DNA from: Lysobacter antibioticus | GTDB lineage: Bacteria; Pseudomonadota; Gammaproteobacteria; Xanthomonadales; Xanthomonadaceae | Assembly: GCF_001442535.1 (NCBI RefSeq) | Contig: NZ_CP013141.1 | Span: forward strand, 3,329,771 to 3,393,770 | DNA: 64,000 bases | Direction: 5' to 3' | Shown: in pieces, positions 30,215 through 39,615 of the stretch | How positions within the stretch are numbered: position 1 is the first letter of the stretch | How the letters are laid out: each line of letters begins with the position of its first letter | Program-made: the position numbers and the translations under genes | Notes under the pieces: generated by a model | The model's database searches: none | Told to the model about the DNA's origin: nothing | What the model saw: only the letters and a program-made list of their open reading frames with translations

Positions 30215-31003
30215 ATGGCCGTCAAGATCGAAAAGAAAATCAAGGGCTACAGCGTCGTCAGCCTGGAAGACAAGACCAAGGAAGCCGCGAAGGTCTCCGC
30301 GGCCAGCGCCGCCGCGGCCGCCAAAGCCGACGAACTGCCGGTGGCCGACGTCATCCAGATGCACGAGCGCATCGAGCGCCCCGAGATCCTGATCGGCTCG
30401 ACCTACAAGATCAAATCGCCGCTGTTCGAGCACGCCTTGTACGTGACCATCAACGACATCGTCCTCAACGCCGGCACCGAGCACGAGTCGCGCCGTCCCT
30501 TCGAGATCTTCATCAACTCGAAGAACATGGACCACTTCCAGTGGATCGTCGCGCTGACCCGCATCATGTCCGCCGTGTTCCGCAAGGGCGGCGACGTGAC
30601 CTTCCTGGTCGACGAAATGAAGGCCGTGTTCGACCCGCGTGGCGGCTATTTCAAGGCCGGCGGCGTCTACATGCCCTCGTTGGTCGCCGAGATGGGCGCC
30701 ATCGTCGAGGACCACCTCAAGTCGATCGGCATGATCCACGATCCGGAAATGAGCGACGCCCAGCGCGCCCTCATCGCCGAAAAGCGCGCCGCCTACGAGC
30801 AGCGCGGCTCAAAAAAAAACTCTGAGCTAACCCCCGTCGCCGCATCCGCGGTCGAGTCGCGCAGCGAAGACGTCGCCGTGACCGGCGAAGGCGCCTCCTT
30901 CCCGCCGACCGCGACCCTGTGCCACAAGTGCAGCACCAAGGCCCTGGTCCTGATGGACGGCTGCGCGACTTGCTTGAATTGCGGATATTCGAAGTGCGGG
31001 TGA
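30215..31003 (+). CDS. nrdJb: Ribonucleotide reductase small C-terminal part (NrdJb)
   Basis: 262 aa, CAGGAGTCGGGCCC ribosome site. It has a TSCPD-like domain (residues about 45-180, IERPEILIGSTYKIKSP) and a C-terminal zinc-ribbon/redox tail: LCHKC...CATCLNCGYSKCG. In class II reductases this tail re-reduces the active-site cysteines and binds zinc, so the protein completes NrdJa. In P. aeruginosa the two halves are nearly adjacent; here they are about 980 bp apart with an H1-like gene between them. Confidence 0.92.
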   Translation: MAVKIEKKIKGYSVVSLEDKTKEAAKVSAASAAAAAKADELPVADVIQMHERIERPEILIGSTYKIKSPLFEHALYVTINDIVLNAGTEHESRRPFEIFINSKNMDHFQWIVALTRIMSAVFRKGGDVTFLVDEMKAVFDPRGGYFKAGGVYMPSLVAEMGAIVEDHLKSIGMIHDPEMSDAQRALIAEKRAAYEQRGSKKNSELTPVAASAVESRSEDVAVTGEGASFPPTATLCHKCSTKALVLMDGCATCLNCGYSKCG

Positions 31004-31848
31004 GGTTGCTTGGGTCTTCGGGTGGCGCTGCTGTGCGTGCACCTTAAGCCGCTGGTTGGGCACCCAGAAGTGGCTAGTACGGGTGCCTGGAAACTGCTGA
31101 TACCTAAAAGGGGCTCTCCGCAGCCCCTTTTCTTTTTTTAGAAATTGCTTCTACCCAAAGCGGACCGTGATGGCTACGAAAGGTCGGGTTCAGTGCTCCC
31201 AGGCGCTGGCTGGCCCATGTCTCCGGAACGTCTCAACGACGGAGATTTGCCTGGGGCAAACTAAGCAAAGGGGAACTCGCTGAATGTCTGTGCAGAACCT
31301 GTGGCATGCCCACCATCGCACGCGTAAGCATGGTCTGGTTCAAGAACAGAGCAGGGAGTGACCCTGGTTCAGTACATGGGGAAATGCGACTACGGGACGG
31401 TCATGGAGCAGATGCGGGTGGTCTGAAGCTGAAGCCTGCCGGCGGGGAACTACGCTAGCGGTGCCCGATCTGCCTGGTCGGTCAGGTGTGGCGAGGTTAT
31501 AGCCTACGGCTTTGGCAGCTTCATGTTGCTTGCCAATAACCTGTATGACCGCCACAAGAACGCGCTGTGGGTTTTCAGCGTAACGACGAAGAACTACAAC
31601 CGCATCTCGGAGATCGGTTGCAGATTCCTTTGAAGTATTCGACTGGAATACGTAGCTCCTGGGAACCGCGCTGCACGGCTACTTGCGCGATATCTGTAAT
31701 CAAGTACGGATACCTTTGGCAAGCGGCGCCGCCCTCGCAGCCGCCTTTAAAACCTTGCGCATTCAACACGCCGCCGCTGCACGGCGAGCGACGGTGTGTG
31801 AATTGAAACCCAAATGGACTCAAGCACATTCAACAAGGAGAGCAAGCA
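31004..31848. other. 845-bp region of atypical composition without a recognisable gene
   Basis: After the nrdJb terminator the sequence has visibly lower GC and many in-frame stops on both strands. The longest frames (about 70-85 codons) have no starts with ribosome sites and no recognisable content. It may be a decayed gene or mobile-element remnant, but nothing specific supports that. Confidence 0.5.
31106..31139 (+). terminator. Rho-independent terminator after nrdJb
   Basis: Stem AAAAGGGGCT (31106-31115), loop CTCCGC, arm AGCCCCTTTT (31122-31131), then a T-rich run to 31139. Confidence 0.93.
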
Positions 31849-33108
31849 GTGATCGGCAACCCGATGAAGGTATCGTTTGGCATCGCCATGAGTGCGATCG
31901 GCGCACTGGCAACACCCGCACAGGCCGCATCGCTGGACCCCGCGTTCGGTTCGGCCGGCATCACCGCCACCGCATTCGGCAACTACGGTGCCGCCGCCCG
32001 GGTGGTCATCCAACCGGACGGACGGATTGTCGCCGCCGGCCAGACCGCGCTCGGCGAGTTCGCACTGGCCCGTTATACGACGAGCGGTGCGCTGGATACG
32101 AGCTTTAACGGCACCGGCAAGGTCACCACCACGCCGTCCGGCAGTTGCTCGGGACAGGCGCGCGCACTCGCCCTGCAGGCCGATGGCAAGATCGTCGTTG
32201 CAGGTGCTTCGTGCCCGAACTTCACCTCCACCCGCAACTTCACCGTTTATCGCTACAACACGGATGGTTCGCTGGACACCGGCTTTGGCAGCTCGGGCAA
32301 GGCGACCGTCAATTTCTACGCGGGCGCTTCGGAAGCCTACGCCGTTGCCATCCAGGGGACCTCAATCTGGGTTGCGGGCTATGCCGGTTCCGGTTTTGCG
32401 CTGGCGCGCCTTACCAGCGGCGGTACCTTGGATTACAGCTTCGGCAGCGGTACCGGCACCGTCACATCGACGGTCGGCACCAGCTCGGCCCTCGCCAACA
32501 GCCTGGCCATCCAGGCGGATGGCAAACCCGTGTTGGCCGGCTATGCGTCGAGCGGCGGCACCGTATTCGCGTTGACGCGCTACACCACGACGGGCGCGCT
32601 GGACGCCACGTTCGGCACCGGCGGTAAAGTGCTGACCAATGTGGGCGGCACGTTCACCGGTAACGCCGCCATCGCCACTTCGCTGGCGATTCAAAGCGAT
32701 GGCAACATCGTCGCCGCTGGCTACGCGAACAGCACGAGCGGCGGTTACTACCGACTGGCTGCGGTTCGTTACACCAGCACAGGCGCGCTGGACAGCTACT
32801 TTGGATCCGGCACCGGCAAGGTCCTTACCTCCATCGGTAGTGGCGATGCGATCGGCAGCGATGTCGCCATCGATGCCAACGGAGGCATCATTGTCGGCGG
32901 CTATTCCAAGGCGGGCAGCTACCGCCAGTTGACCTTGAATCGCTACGACCAGTACGGCAACCAGGACGCCAGCTTCGCGCCTGTCGTCACCAGCGTCGGC
33001 AGTGCGAATGCCGCGGTTCAAGGGCTCGCCATACAGGGCGACGGCAAAATCGTCGTCGCGGGCTATGGCAACTCGCCGGCGGCCTTCGTTGTCGCGCGCT
33101 ATCAATAA
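31849..33108 (+). CDS. Secreted delta-60 repeat beta-propeller protein
   Basis: 419 aa from a GTG at 31849 with AAGGAG eight bases upstream; an ATG at 31864 is the alternative. Signal peptide to about residue 27 (TPAQAASLDP). At least six repeats of about 55-60 aa follow, each with a strand of the form DGKIVVAGY, then FALARYTTSGALD, then FGTGGKV. This is the delta-60 repeat family (TIGR02608-like), predicted beta-propellers on the cell surface or in the medium. Function unknown. Its codon use is less GC-biased than its neighbours. Confidence 0.85.
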   Translation: MIGNPMKVSFGIAMSAIGALATPAQAASLDPAFGSAGITATAFGNYGAAARVVIQPDGRIVAAGQTALGEFALARYTTSGALDTSFNGTGKVTTTPSGSCSGQARALALQADGKIVVAGASCPNFTSTRNFTVYRYNTDGSLDTGFGSSGKATVNFYAGASEAYAVAIQGTSIWVAGYAGSGFALARLTSGGTLDYSFGSGTGTVTSTVGTSSALANSLAIQADGKPVLAGYASSGGTVFALTRYTTTGALDATFGTGGKVLTNVGGTFTGNAAIATSLAIQSDGNIVAAGYANSTSGGYYRLAAVRYTSTGALDSYFGSGTGKVLTSIGSGDAIGSDVAIDANGGIIVGGYSKAGSYRQLTLNRYDQYGNQDASFAPVVTSVGSANAAVQGLAIQGDGKIVVAGYGNSPAAFVVARYQ

Positions 33109-33150
33109 ACCGAGGCTCGAGCGCCAGCCTCGACGGCAGCATCAGGAACG

Positions 33151-33184
33151 CCCCTCTCGCCCGCTGCGGCGGGAGGGGTTTTTT
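33151..33184 (+). terminator. Terminator after the delta-60 repeat gene
   Basis: Stem CCCCTCTCGCC (33151-33161) pairs with GGCGGGAGGGG (33168-33178) with one G-T wobble, followed by six T. Confidence 0.85.
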
Positions 33185-33357
33185 CTGGGAAGACCCTAAT
33201 CTGTTCGCGGGCGCCTGAGGCGTTGGTTGGGCGCAGAAGCAGGTATGCCAATCCGGCGACGTATCATCGCCGCCGTTATGCAGCGGCATTGGCCCAACCC
33301 GGACCGCCCGCGGCCCTGAGTGGACATAATGCGGAACCTCTCGTATTCCTTCCGGCA

Positions 33358-34296
33358 ATGATCTTCTCGACGCTCGTTCGCTCCCTGGAAATCGACCCGG
33401 CCTCGCATCCTCGGGGGCAGCCGCATATCAGCTCGGCCAGTGGCTTGGCGATCGTGGGCGATTGGTTCTACATCGTCGCCGACGACGAGAATCATCTGAT
33501 CGCATTGCGAAGCGCCGATGTGGAGGCCGGATCGTTGCGGATGTTGCCTCTGCTCGAAGCGCGGCTGCCGACCGATCCCGCGGAGCGCAAGCGCCGGAAG
33601 CGAGACCTGGAGGCGCTCTTCCATGTGCCGGGGGACGAGGGTCGTCCGCCGATGTTGGTCGCCTGGGGCTCCGGTTCGCGCGCGCAACGCGACTTCGCCT
33701 ATATCGTCGGCCTCGACTCGGACGGCAGCCTTGCGGGCGCCGCGCGAGCGGTTTCCCTGACGCGACTGCACGACGTGCTGCGCAGTCATGTCGGAGAGTT
33801 GAACATCGAAGCCGGGCTCGTGCAGGGCGACGACTTGTGCTTGTTCAGCCGGGCCAACCGGGGCGCGCCGGCGAACGGATGCTTTCGCCTCGACCTGGGC
33901 CTGGTAATCGGTTTTCTACTGGCCGATGAGGGTGCGGCTCAGGTGCCTCCGGTGCGTTTCGCCGAACTCGATCTGGGCCGGATAGGCGAAGTGCCTGTCG
34001 GCATTACCGATGCGACTCCCCTTGTGGAAGGCGGCTGGCTGCTCAGCGCGGTGGCGGAAGATACCTCGAACGCCTACGACGACGGCCGATGCGCTGGGGC
34101 CGTGTTGGCAGCGTGCGACGCGAGCGGCAAGTTGACGTGGACGGGCCGGTTGGATGGCGGTTTCAAGGTGGAGGGCATCGCTTTCGATGAGCAAGGCACG
34201 CTCTGGCTGACGACCGATGCCGACGACCCCAGCGTGCCATCGGGGCTCCGCCGTCTGCGATGGCCTCCGCCCGGCCAGCAACCGCAGGCGCGCTAA
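33358..34296 (+). CDS. Uncharacterised beta-propeller-like protein (DUF6929-like)
   Basis: 312 aa from the ATG at 33358; the open frame extends upstream, but that part has no domain content. The strand-rich pattern GLAIVGDWFYIVADDENHLIAL, LVAWGSGSRAQRD, IEGLVQG-type and VEGIAFDEQGTLWLTTDADD resembles propeller proteins of unknown function. GSGS...R followed by the later VEGIAFD and TDADDP motif are the best marks. No signal peptide, so probably cytoplasmic. Confidence 0.65.
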   Translation: MIFSTLVRSLEIDPASHPRGQPHISSASGLAIVGDWFYIVADDENHLIALRSADVEAGSLRMLPLLEARLPTDPAERKRRKRDLEALFHVPGDEGRPPMLVAWGSGSRAQRDFAYIVGLDSDGSLAGAARAVSLTRLHDVLRSHVGELNIEAGLVQGDDLCLFSRANRGAPANGCFRLDLGLVIGFLLADEGAAQVPPVRFAELDLGRIGEVPVGITDATPLVEGGWLLSAVAEDTSNAYDDGRCAGAVLAACDASGKLTWTGRLDGGFKVEGIAFDEQGTLWLTTDADDPSVPSGLRRLRWPPPGQQPQAR

Positions 34297-34372
34297 TCAT
34301 CGAAGACGAGGCGCTGGCCGCGTGGCAGGATGGCGCCACGCACGGTGCGACCCGGACACGAGGTGCAATGGA

Positions 34373-34741
34373 ATGATCAAGGCAATCCTCACCACGCTCT
34401 TCTACATCGTCAGCTGCGCCGTCCTGGTTGCGGCGCACACGATCGCCTCGGGCGTTCTGGCCAGCTACGGCTCGGCCCATCTCTTGTCTTTCGGAAGCCA
34501 TGTGCCTGCGTTTTCGGTTTCGAGCATGACGCTGATGCATAACAGTGCACTGCTGTGCTTCGGCGTACTGTTGGTGTCGGCCGCGCTGGCGCTGCTGGTC
34601 CTGTTTCGGGCCAAGTCGCGCGAAGCGAAGCTGTACTGGGTTTCGTCGCTCGCGGTCGTCAACTACTACGTCACCGTTTTATTGCTCGGCGCGGTGGCGG
34701 CCGGGTTCTTCTGGTTGCCGAAGCTCGCCAACAGTGTCTGA
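34373..34741 (+). CDS. Small multi-pass membrane protein of unknown function
   Basis: 122 aa from the ATG at 34373 (GAGGTGCAATGGA upstream). Three hydrophobic helices (about residues 5-27, 55-77, 92-115). No recognisable family. 76 bp after the propeller-like gene on the same strand. Confidence 0.65.
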   Translation: MIKAILTTLFYIVSCAVLVAAHTIASGVLASYGSAHLLSFGSHVPAFSVSSMTLMHNSALLCFGVLLVSAALALLVLFRAKSREAKLYWVSSLAVVNYYVTVLLLGAVAAGFFWLPKLANSV

Positions 34742-34889
34742 GTGATCGGTGTCGATGCCGCAGCTGCGCCCGCCGCAGGTTCATGGCGCGGTTCGCTGCG
34801 GATGCAGTCGAACGACCCGCTGCGGCCGGCTGGCGGCCGCAGCGAGGCAGTCACGCGCGTCCGAGACCGCGGCGAGGTAGCCTTTCCCC

Positions 34890-36110
34890 ATGGACTCCCT
34901 GATCGCCGCCTCCGCACGCGCGCTCGCCGCCGGCGATGCGCTGGGTGCGCTCAAGCGGGTCGCGCTGCGCGACGATCCGCCGGCCCTGGCCTTGCGCGGC
35001 ATCGCCATGGCCCAGCTCGGCGACCATCCGCGTGCCCGCGAGTTGTTGCGCCGCGCCGCGCGCGGTTTCGGCGGCCATGAGGAGTTGGCGCGGGCGCGTT
35101 GCGTGGTGGCCGAGGCCGAGGTGGCGCTGGCGATGCGCGATCTCGGCGGTTCGCCACGGGCCTTGACCGCCGCGGCGGCGACCTTGGAGGCGCGCGCCGA
35201 TCGCGCTAACGCGCTGCAGGCCTGGTTGATCGCGGCGCGCCGTCTGTTGTTGCTCGGCCGGCTCGATGAGGCCGCGGCGGCGCTGGCCAAGCTCGACGCG
35301 CAGGCGCTGCCGCCGTCGCTGGTGGCCATGGCCGAGCTGACTTCCGCCGAGTTGTCGTTGCGTTCGTTGCAGACCGAGGTTGCGCGCGCGGCGCTCGATC
35401 GCGCGCAGGCGGCCGCGGCTCGCGCCGGCGTGCCGGCGTTGTCGGCCGAGGTGACCGAGGCGAGGCGGGCGCTGGATCGCCCCGCCGCTCGCCGGCTTTC
35501 CGCCGACGGCGAGCAAGCGCTGCGTCTAGAGGAAGTTGCGGCGCTGTTGGAGTCGGATGCGCTGGTGGTCGACGCCTGCCGTCGCGGTATTCGCGCTGGC
35601 GGGTCGTGGCAAGCGCTGACGCGTCGGCCGGTGTTGTTCGCCTTGGCGCTCGCGCTCGCCGAGGCTTGGCCGGGCGATGTCGATCGGGAAACCCTGATCG
35701 AGTGCGCCTTCCATATGAGCCGCCCCGACGAAACCCATCGCGCCCGGCTGCGGGTCGAGATCGGCCGCCTGCGTTCGCTGGTCGGCGGCTTCGCCCAGAT
35801 CGAGGCGAGCGCGCGCGGCTTCGTTCTCAAACCCCATAAGGACCGCACAGTCGTGGTGCTGGCGCCGCCGATCGACGGCGAACAGGCCTCGCTGGTGGCG
35901 CTGCTTTCCGACGGCGCGGCCTGGTCGACTTCGGCCCTGTCGCTGGCGCTGGGTGCCAGTCAGCGCACCGTCCAGCGCGCGCTGGCCGAGCTCGAAGCCG
36001 CCGGACGGGTGCGCTCGATCGGCCGGGCGCGGGCCCAGCGTTGGGTGGCGCCGCCCTTGGCCGGATTCACGACGATCTTGTTACTCCCTGCCGCGTTGCC
36101 GATTGAATAG
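34890..36110 (+). CDS. TPR-type helical protein with C-terminal helix-turn-helix
   Basis: 406 aa. Residues 1-190 are Ala/Leu-rich helical pairs resembling TPRs (ALRGIAMAQLGDHPRARELL). Residues about 215-320 look like an OmpR/BTAD-style region (DVDRETLIECAFHMSRPDETHRARLRVEIGRLR). Residues about 330-395 form a winged HTH (WSTSALSLALGASQRTVQRA). I read it as a transcriptional regulator, possibly sensing through the helical part. It lies 46 bp upstream of a propeller protein gene in the same direction. Confidence 0.7.
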   Translation: MDSLIAASARALAAGDALGALKRVALRDDPPALALRGIAMAQLGDHPRARELLRRAARGFGGHEELARARCVVAEAEVALAMRDLGGSPRALTAAAATLEARADRANALQAWLIAARRLLLLGRLDEAAAALAKLDAQALPPSLVAMAELTSAELSLRSLQTEVARAALDRAQAAAARAGVPALSAEVTEARRALDRPAARRLSADGEQALRLEEVAALLESDALVVDACRRGIRAGGSWQALTRRPVLFALALALAEAWPGDVDRETLIECAFHMSRPDETHRARLRVEIGRLRSLVGGFAQIEASARGFVLKPHKDRTVVVLAPPIDGEQASLVALLSDGAAWSTSALSLALGASQRTVQRALAELEAAGRVRSIGRARAQRWVAPPLAGFTTILLLPAALPIE

Positions 36111-36156
36111 AGTCGTTTCCAGGCGCCGACCCGACTTGCGCCACGAGGAGCCAGCG

Positions 36157-36837
36157 ATGAGCAGCAACGTAAACAAACCCAGCAGCCGCCCGGTCACTAC
36201 ACGTGCAGCGCAGGTCGTGCGCGAGTACGGACCGTTCGGCGGCACCGAGCGGGTAGGCGGCGTGACTTACGACGGCCGCCGGGTATGGGCCGCCACCGGG
36301 GCCAAGTTGGTCGCTTTCGACCCGGCCAGCGGCGAGCCCATGGATTCGCTCGACGTCGCCTGCGATGCAGGCACGGCCTTCGATGGCACCTACCTGTACC
36401 AGATCGCCGAGGCCCGCATCGACAAGATCGATCCGGCCACCGGCAAGGTCGTGGCCTCGATTCCGGCGCCGGGCAACGGCGGCGATTCGGGGCTGACCTG
36501 GGCCGAGGGCAGCCTGTGGGTAGGCCAGTACCGCGATCGCAAGATCCACCAGGTCGATCCGCAAACCGGTGCGGTGATTCGTTCGATCGAGTCCAACCGC
36601 TTCGTCACCGGCGTGACCTGGGTCGACGGCGAGCTGTGGCACGGCACCTGGGAGGGCGACGACAGCGAGCTCCGCCGCATCGACCCCGCCGACGGCACGG
36701 TCCTGGAGTGCCTGGAAATGCCGCCGGGCGTCAACGTCAGCGGGCTCGAATCCGATGGCGCGGACTTGTTCTACTGCGGCGGCGGAGGCAGCGGAAAAGT
36801 CCGCGCCGTGCGACGTCCGAGACGCGCCGCGGCCTGA
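36157..36837 (+). CDS. Vgb/glutaminyl-cyclase-like beta-propeller protein
   Basis: 226 aa from the ATG at 36157, ribosome site GAGGAG. Five or so blades with the form VWAATGAKLVAFDPASGE, DKIDPATGKVVASI, IHQVDPQTGAVIRSIE, RRIDPADGTVLECLE. The fold is that of virginiamycin-B-lyase-like and glutaminyl cyclotransferase propellers. No signal peptide. Activity unknown. It probably shares a transcript with the TPR-HTH gene upstream. Confidence 0.75.
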   Translation: MSSNVNKPSSRPVTTRAAQVVREYGPFGGTERVGGVTYDGRRVWAATGAKLVAFDPASGEPMDSLDVACDAGTAFDGTYLYQIAEARIDKIDPATGKVVASIPAPGNGGDSGLTWAEGSLWVGQYRDRKIHQVDPQTGAVIRSIESNRFVTGVTWVDGELWHGTWEGDDSELRRIDPADGTVLECLEMPPGVNVSGLESDGADLFYCGGGGSGKVRAVRRPRRAAA

Positions 36838-37122
36838 TCGCAGGCAGTTCCTCCGCTGTCGCGCCAGGCGACCGACAGCGAAGCGACATCGCTCGCTTCG
36901 CCTGTCTCGAGCATGGGGCAGCGTCCAAGCCCTTCAACCGACGCCGTAGCGAACCTTGGCAACGAACTCAGCGCACAGGCCGAACACGCCTGTGCCGAGG
37001 GATGCGTTCGTCTCGACGATCGAGTACCCGGCGCACCGCCAGGCTGCGCGCGACCAGCGGTGCATTGATTCAGATCCACACCATTTCAACATCATTGGGC
37101 TCTTCGAGCCTGGGAGCACACC

Positions 37123-37911
37123 ATGAACACCGTCACTGCCGAGTTGAACGCCCTGCATCACCCGGTCGTATCCAGGGACCGTTGGACGGCCGCACGCATG
37201 AAATTACTGGCGCGCGAAAAAGAACTGACGCGCCTCGGCGACGAGATCGCCAGCGCGCGACGCGCGCTGCCCTGGGTGCGCGTCGACAAGGACTATGTCT
37301 TCGATACCTTGCAAGGCCCGCGCAGCCTCGCCGAACTGTTCGACGGCCGCCGTCAGTTGTTGGTGCAGCACTTCATGTTCGCACCGGGTTGGGAGCAGGG
37401 TTGCAAGAGCTGTTCCTACATGGCCGACCATAACGACGGCGCCAACCCGCACCTGGCGCAGCGCGACGTCACCCTGGTGGTCGTCTCGCGCGCGCCGCTC
37501 GCCGATATCGAACGTTTCCGCCAGCGCATGGGCTGGCAGTTTCCTTGGGTGTCGTCGTACGGCAACGACTTCAATCACGATTTCGGCGTCAGCTTCACTG
37601 CCGAGGAAGTCGCGAGCGGCGAGGTGCCCTACAACTACACCGTGCAAGCGTTCCCGCACGTGGAAGCGCCCGGCGTCAGCGTGTTCTACAAGGACGAGGC
37701 GGGCGAGGTCTTCCATACCTATTCGCGATACGGACGCGGCGTGGAGGTGATGATGGGCGCTTATCCGCTGATCGATCTCACGCCCAAGGGCCGCAACGAA
37801 GAGGCGTTGAGCTATCCGATGGAATGGGTGCGGCATCGCGACCGCTACGAGCCTGCATCCGCGGCCACGCCGGCGGCCGCGACCGGTTCGTGCTGCCGGA
37901 CGCACGACTGA
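37123..37911 (+). CDS. DUF899 thioredoxin-like family protein
   Basis: 262 aa. Typical DUF899 features: RWTAARMKLLAREKELTRLGDE near the N-terminus, the strand LVQHFMFAPGWEQGCKSCSY with a CxxC motif in the thioredoxin-like position, and a C-terminal MEWVRHRDRY. It ends in a Cys-Cys pair (GSCCRTHD). The family is unstudied; a thiol-disulfide or peroxide-related role is inferred from the fold only. A membrane-protein gene follows after 28 bp. Confidence 0.88.
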   Translation: MNTVTAELNALHHPVVSRDRWTAARMKLLAREKELTRLGDEIASARRALPWVRVDKDYVFDTLQGPRSLAELFDGRRQLLVQHFMFAPGWEQGCKSCSYMADHNDGANPHLAQRDVTLVVVSRAPLADIERFRQRMGWQFPWVSSYGNDFNHDFGVSFTAEEVASGEVPYNYTVQAFPHVEAPGVSVFYKDEAGEVFHTYSRYGRGVEVMMGAYPLIDLTPKGRNEEALSYPMEWVRHRDRYEPASAATPAAATGSCCRTHD

Positions 37912-37939
37912 GCTGGCCATCCATTGCTAGGAGCGCGTC

Positions 37940-38563
37940 ATGGCGAGTCTGTGGCCGTGGATGGTGGTCGCCGGACTCGGCGCCCTGCATGGATTGAGCC
38001 CGGCGACCGGCTGGATGTTCGCTGCCGCTTGCGGCGTGCGCGACAAGGCCCAGGTCTGGCGCGCGCTGCTGCCGATCGCGATCGGCCACGTGCTGTCGAT
38101 CGCGATCGTGGCCTATGCCTTCGCCCAGGGTCTGCAGATGGATCGTGTGCAAGTCCAGGGCGTCGCCGGCGCCCTGCTGATGTGCGTGGCTTCGTACCGA
38201 TGGTTGCGCGGTGCCAGGCCGCCCGCACCGCAGAGCGCGAACGCCGGCAGCGCCGGCATCGCGCTCTGGTCGTTCCTGATGGCGACCGTGCACGGCAGCG
38301 GCTTGATGCTGGTGCCGGCCTTGGCGCCGATGTGTTTGTCCGGCAGCCCGGCGCGTGAGATCACCGCCTCGGGTTCGATGATCCTTGCGCTCGCCGCCGT
38401 CGCGGTGCACATGGCGGCGACCTTGGCCACCACCGGTGTCATCGCCGCTGCGGTGTCGCGCGGCGTCGCCGCGCAGGCCCATCGTCTGAGCGGCGTTGCG
38501 GCCAGCCGGGCCTGGTCCGCCGTCCTGGCGATCACCGGCGTGCTGTTGATCGTGTTGCGCTGA
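37940..38563 (+). CDS. Polytopic membrane protein, His-containing transporter-like
   Basis: 207 aa with about six hydrophobic helices. Histidines sit inside helices in GLGALHGLSPATGW, ATVHGSGLML and VAVHMAATLA, recalling metal transporters of the NicO/CcdA type. No confident family. It is 28 bp after the DUF899 gene and probably in one operon with it. Confidence 0.7.
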   Translation: MASLWPWMVVAGLGALHGLSPATGWMFAAACGVRDKAQVWRALLPIAIGHVLSIAIVAYAFAQGLQMDRVQVQGVAGALLMCVASYRWLRGARPPAPQSANAGSAGIALWSFLMATVHGSGLMLVPALAPMCLSGSPAREITASGSMILALAAVAVHMAATLATTGVIAAAVSRGVAAQAHRLSGVAASRAWSAVLAITGVLLIVLR

Positions 38564-38802
38564 TTCGGGCATACGCGCTGCAGATTTCCCGGCAGCCGCT
38601 GCGCAGCGTTGATTTCACAACGCGACGGTCTCCGCGTTTCTACCGAGCGAGCCCGTGCCGTCGCGCGACTCCGTATTCCAATCCCACAACGATGGGACGG
38701 TGCGACGGCGGCCGCTTCGGACCGCTGCGCACCGTGAGAGCGATGTGTCCTGTGCGGCCTCCGGTTTCGATCGCCGATTCCACGACCCGACAGGTAGCCA
38801 TC

Positions 38803-39615
38803 ATGAGCAGAATCATCTACACCGGTGCGCCCGGTAACCCGCGCTGGAGCACGAACCAGCCCATTTTCATGGGCGCGCAGTACCAGGCCGGACCCGTCGC
38901 GGTCCGACAGATCACCAACTTCGGCGCATCGGCGGTGGCCGCCATCCTCGGGCCCGACCTGATCATGCCGGGGCAGCAGGGCAACAACGTGCCGACCGCC
39001 GGCGGCGCGCCCTGGGATCAATTGCTCGCCGGCGGGCCGCCGCTGACCTTCACCCAGGACAACGTCAACACCTGGATCCGCGGCCACATGATCAACGGGC
39101 GCTGGGGCGGCCCGGGCAATACCTGGCAGAACCTGGTGCCGCTCACGACCGGAGCGAACGCCAACCATGCGACGGTCGAGGCCTATATGGACGCCTATCT
39201 CGCCGCGAGTTACGCCTACGAGACCAGCGGCCCGCGCGACGCCTGGTTCGGCCTTTACTACTGCGTGCAAAGCTCGGTGAATCCGTTCTCGGATGCGACC
39301 ACGACCAACAACCAGAACCTGTATTCCTATGCGCCCGAGTTCATCCGCGTCCTCTGGCGCGCGGTAAGGATTCTGAAGCCGGTAAACGTATCGACGGCGA
39401 CGGCCGCGGCGAACATCGGTGCCTACCCGATGAATGCCGTGGCGGCGTTTCCGGCGGGCTTCGTGGTGCCGCCGCTGCCGTACGCGATGAACGGCACGGC
39501 GACGCTGCCCCCGGGCAATGCCGCCGGCGGCGCGGTGCTCGGCGCGGTCCCGGGCAACTTTCCCGCCGCGCAAGGGAACGGTTTCGACGGCGGCATCGAA
39601 GTCCACCAGAACTGA
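38803..39615 (+). CDS. Novel tandem paralog A with nuclease-like GH-N-N motif
   Basis: 270 aa from the ATG at 38803 (MSRIIYTGAPGNPRWSTNQP). No signal peptide or membrane helix. The most distinctive segment is residues 91-130: WIRGHMINGRWGGPGN, then QNLVPLTTGAN, then NHATVEAYMD. His95, Asn110 and Asn119 are spaced like the H/N residues of Endonuclea_NS_2-type beta-beta-alpha-metal nucleases (GH...GGPG...NLVP...N). I therefore suggest a nuclease-related fold, but activity is unproven. A second gene of identical length follows after 255 bp. Confidence 0.7.
   Translation: MSRIIYTGAPGNPRWSTNQPIFMGAQYQAGPVAVRQITNFGASAVAAILGPDLIMPGQQGNNVPTAGGAPWDQLLAGGPPLTFTQDNVNTWIRGHMINGRWGGPGNTWQNLVPLTTGANANHATVEAYMDAYLAASYAYETSGPRDAWFGLYYCVQSSVNPFSDATTTNNQNLYSYAPEFIRVLWRAVRILKPVNVSTATAAANIGAYPMNAVAAFPAGFVVPPLPYAMNGTATLPPGNAAGGAVLGAVPGNFPAAQGNGFDGGIEVHQN

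Noticed and set aside
31340..31829. Short frames in the lower-GC gap
   Set aside because: No start with a ribosome site, no motif; listed only as an unexplained region.
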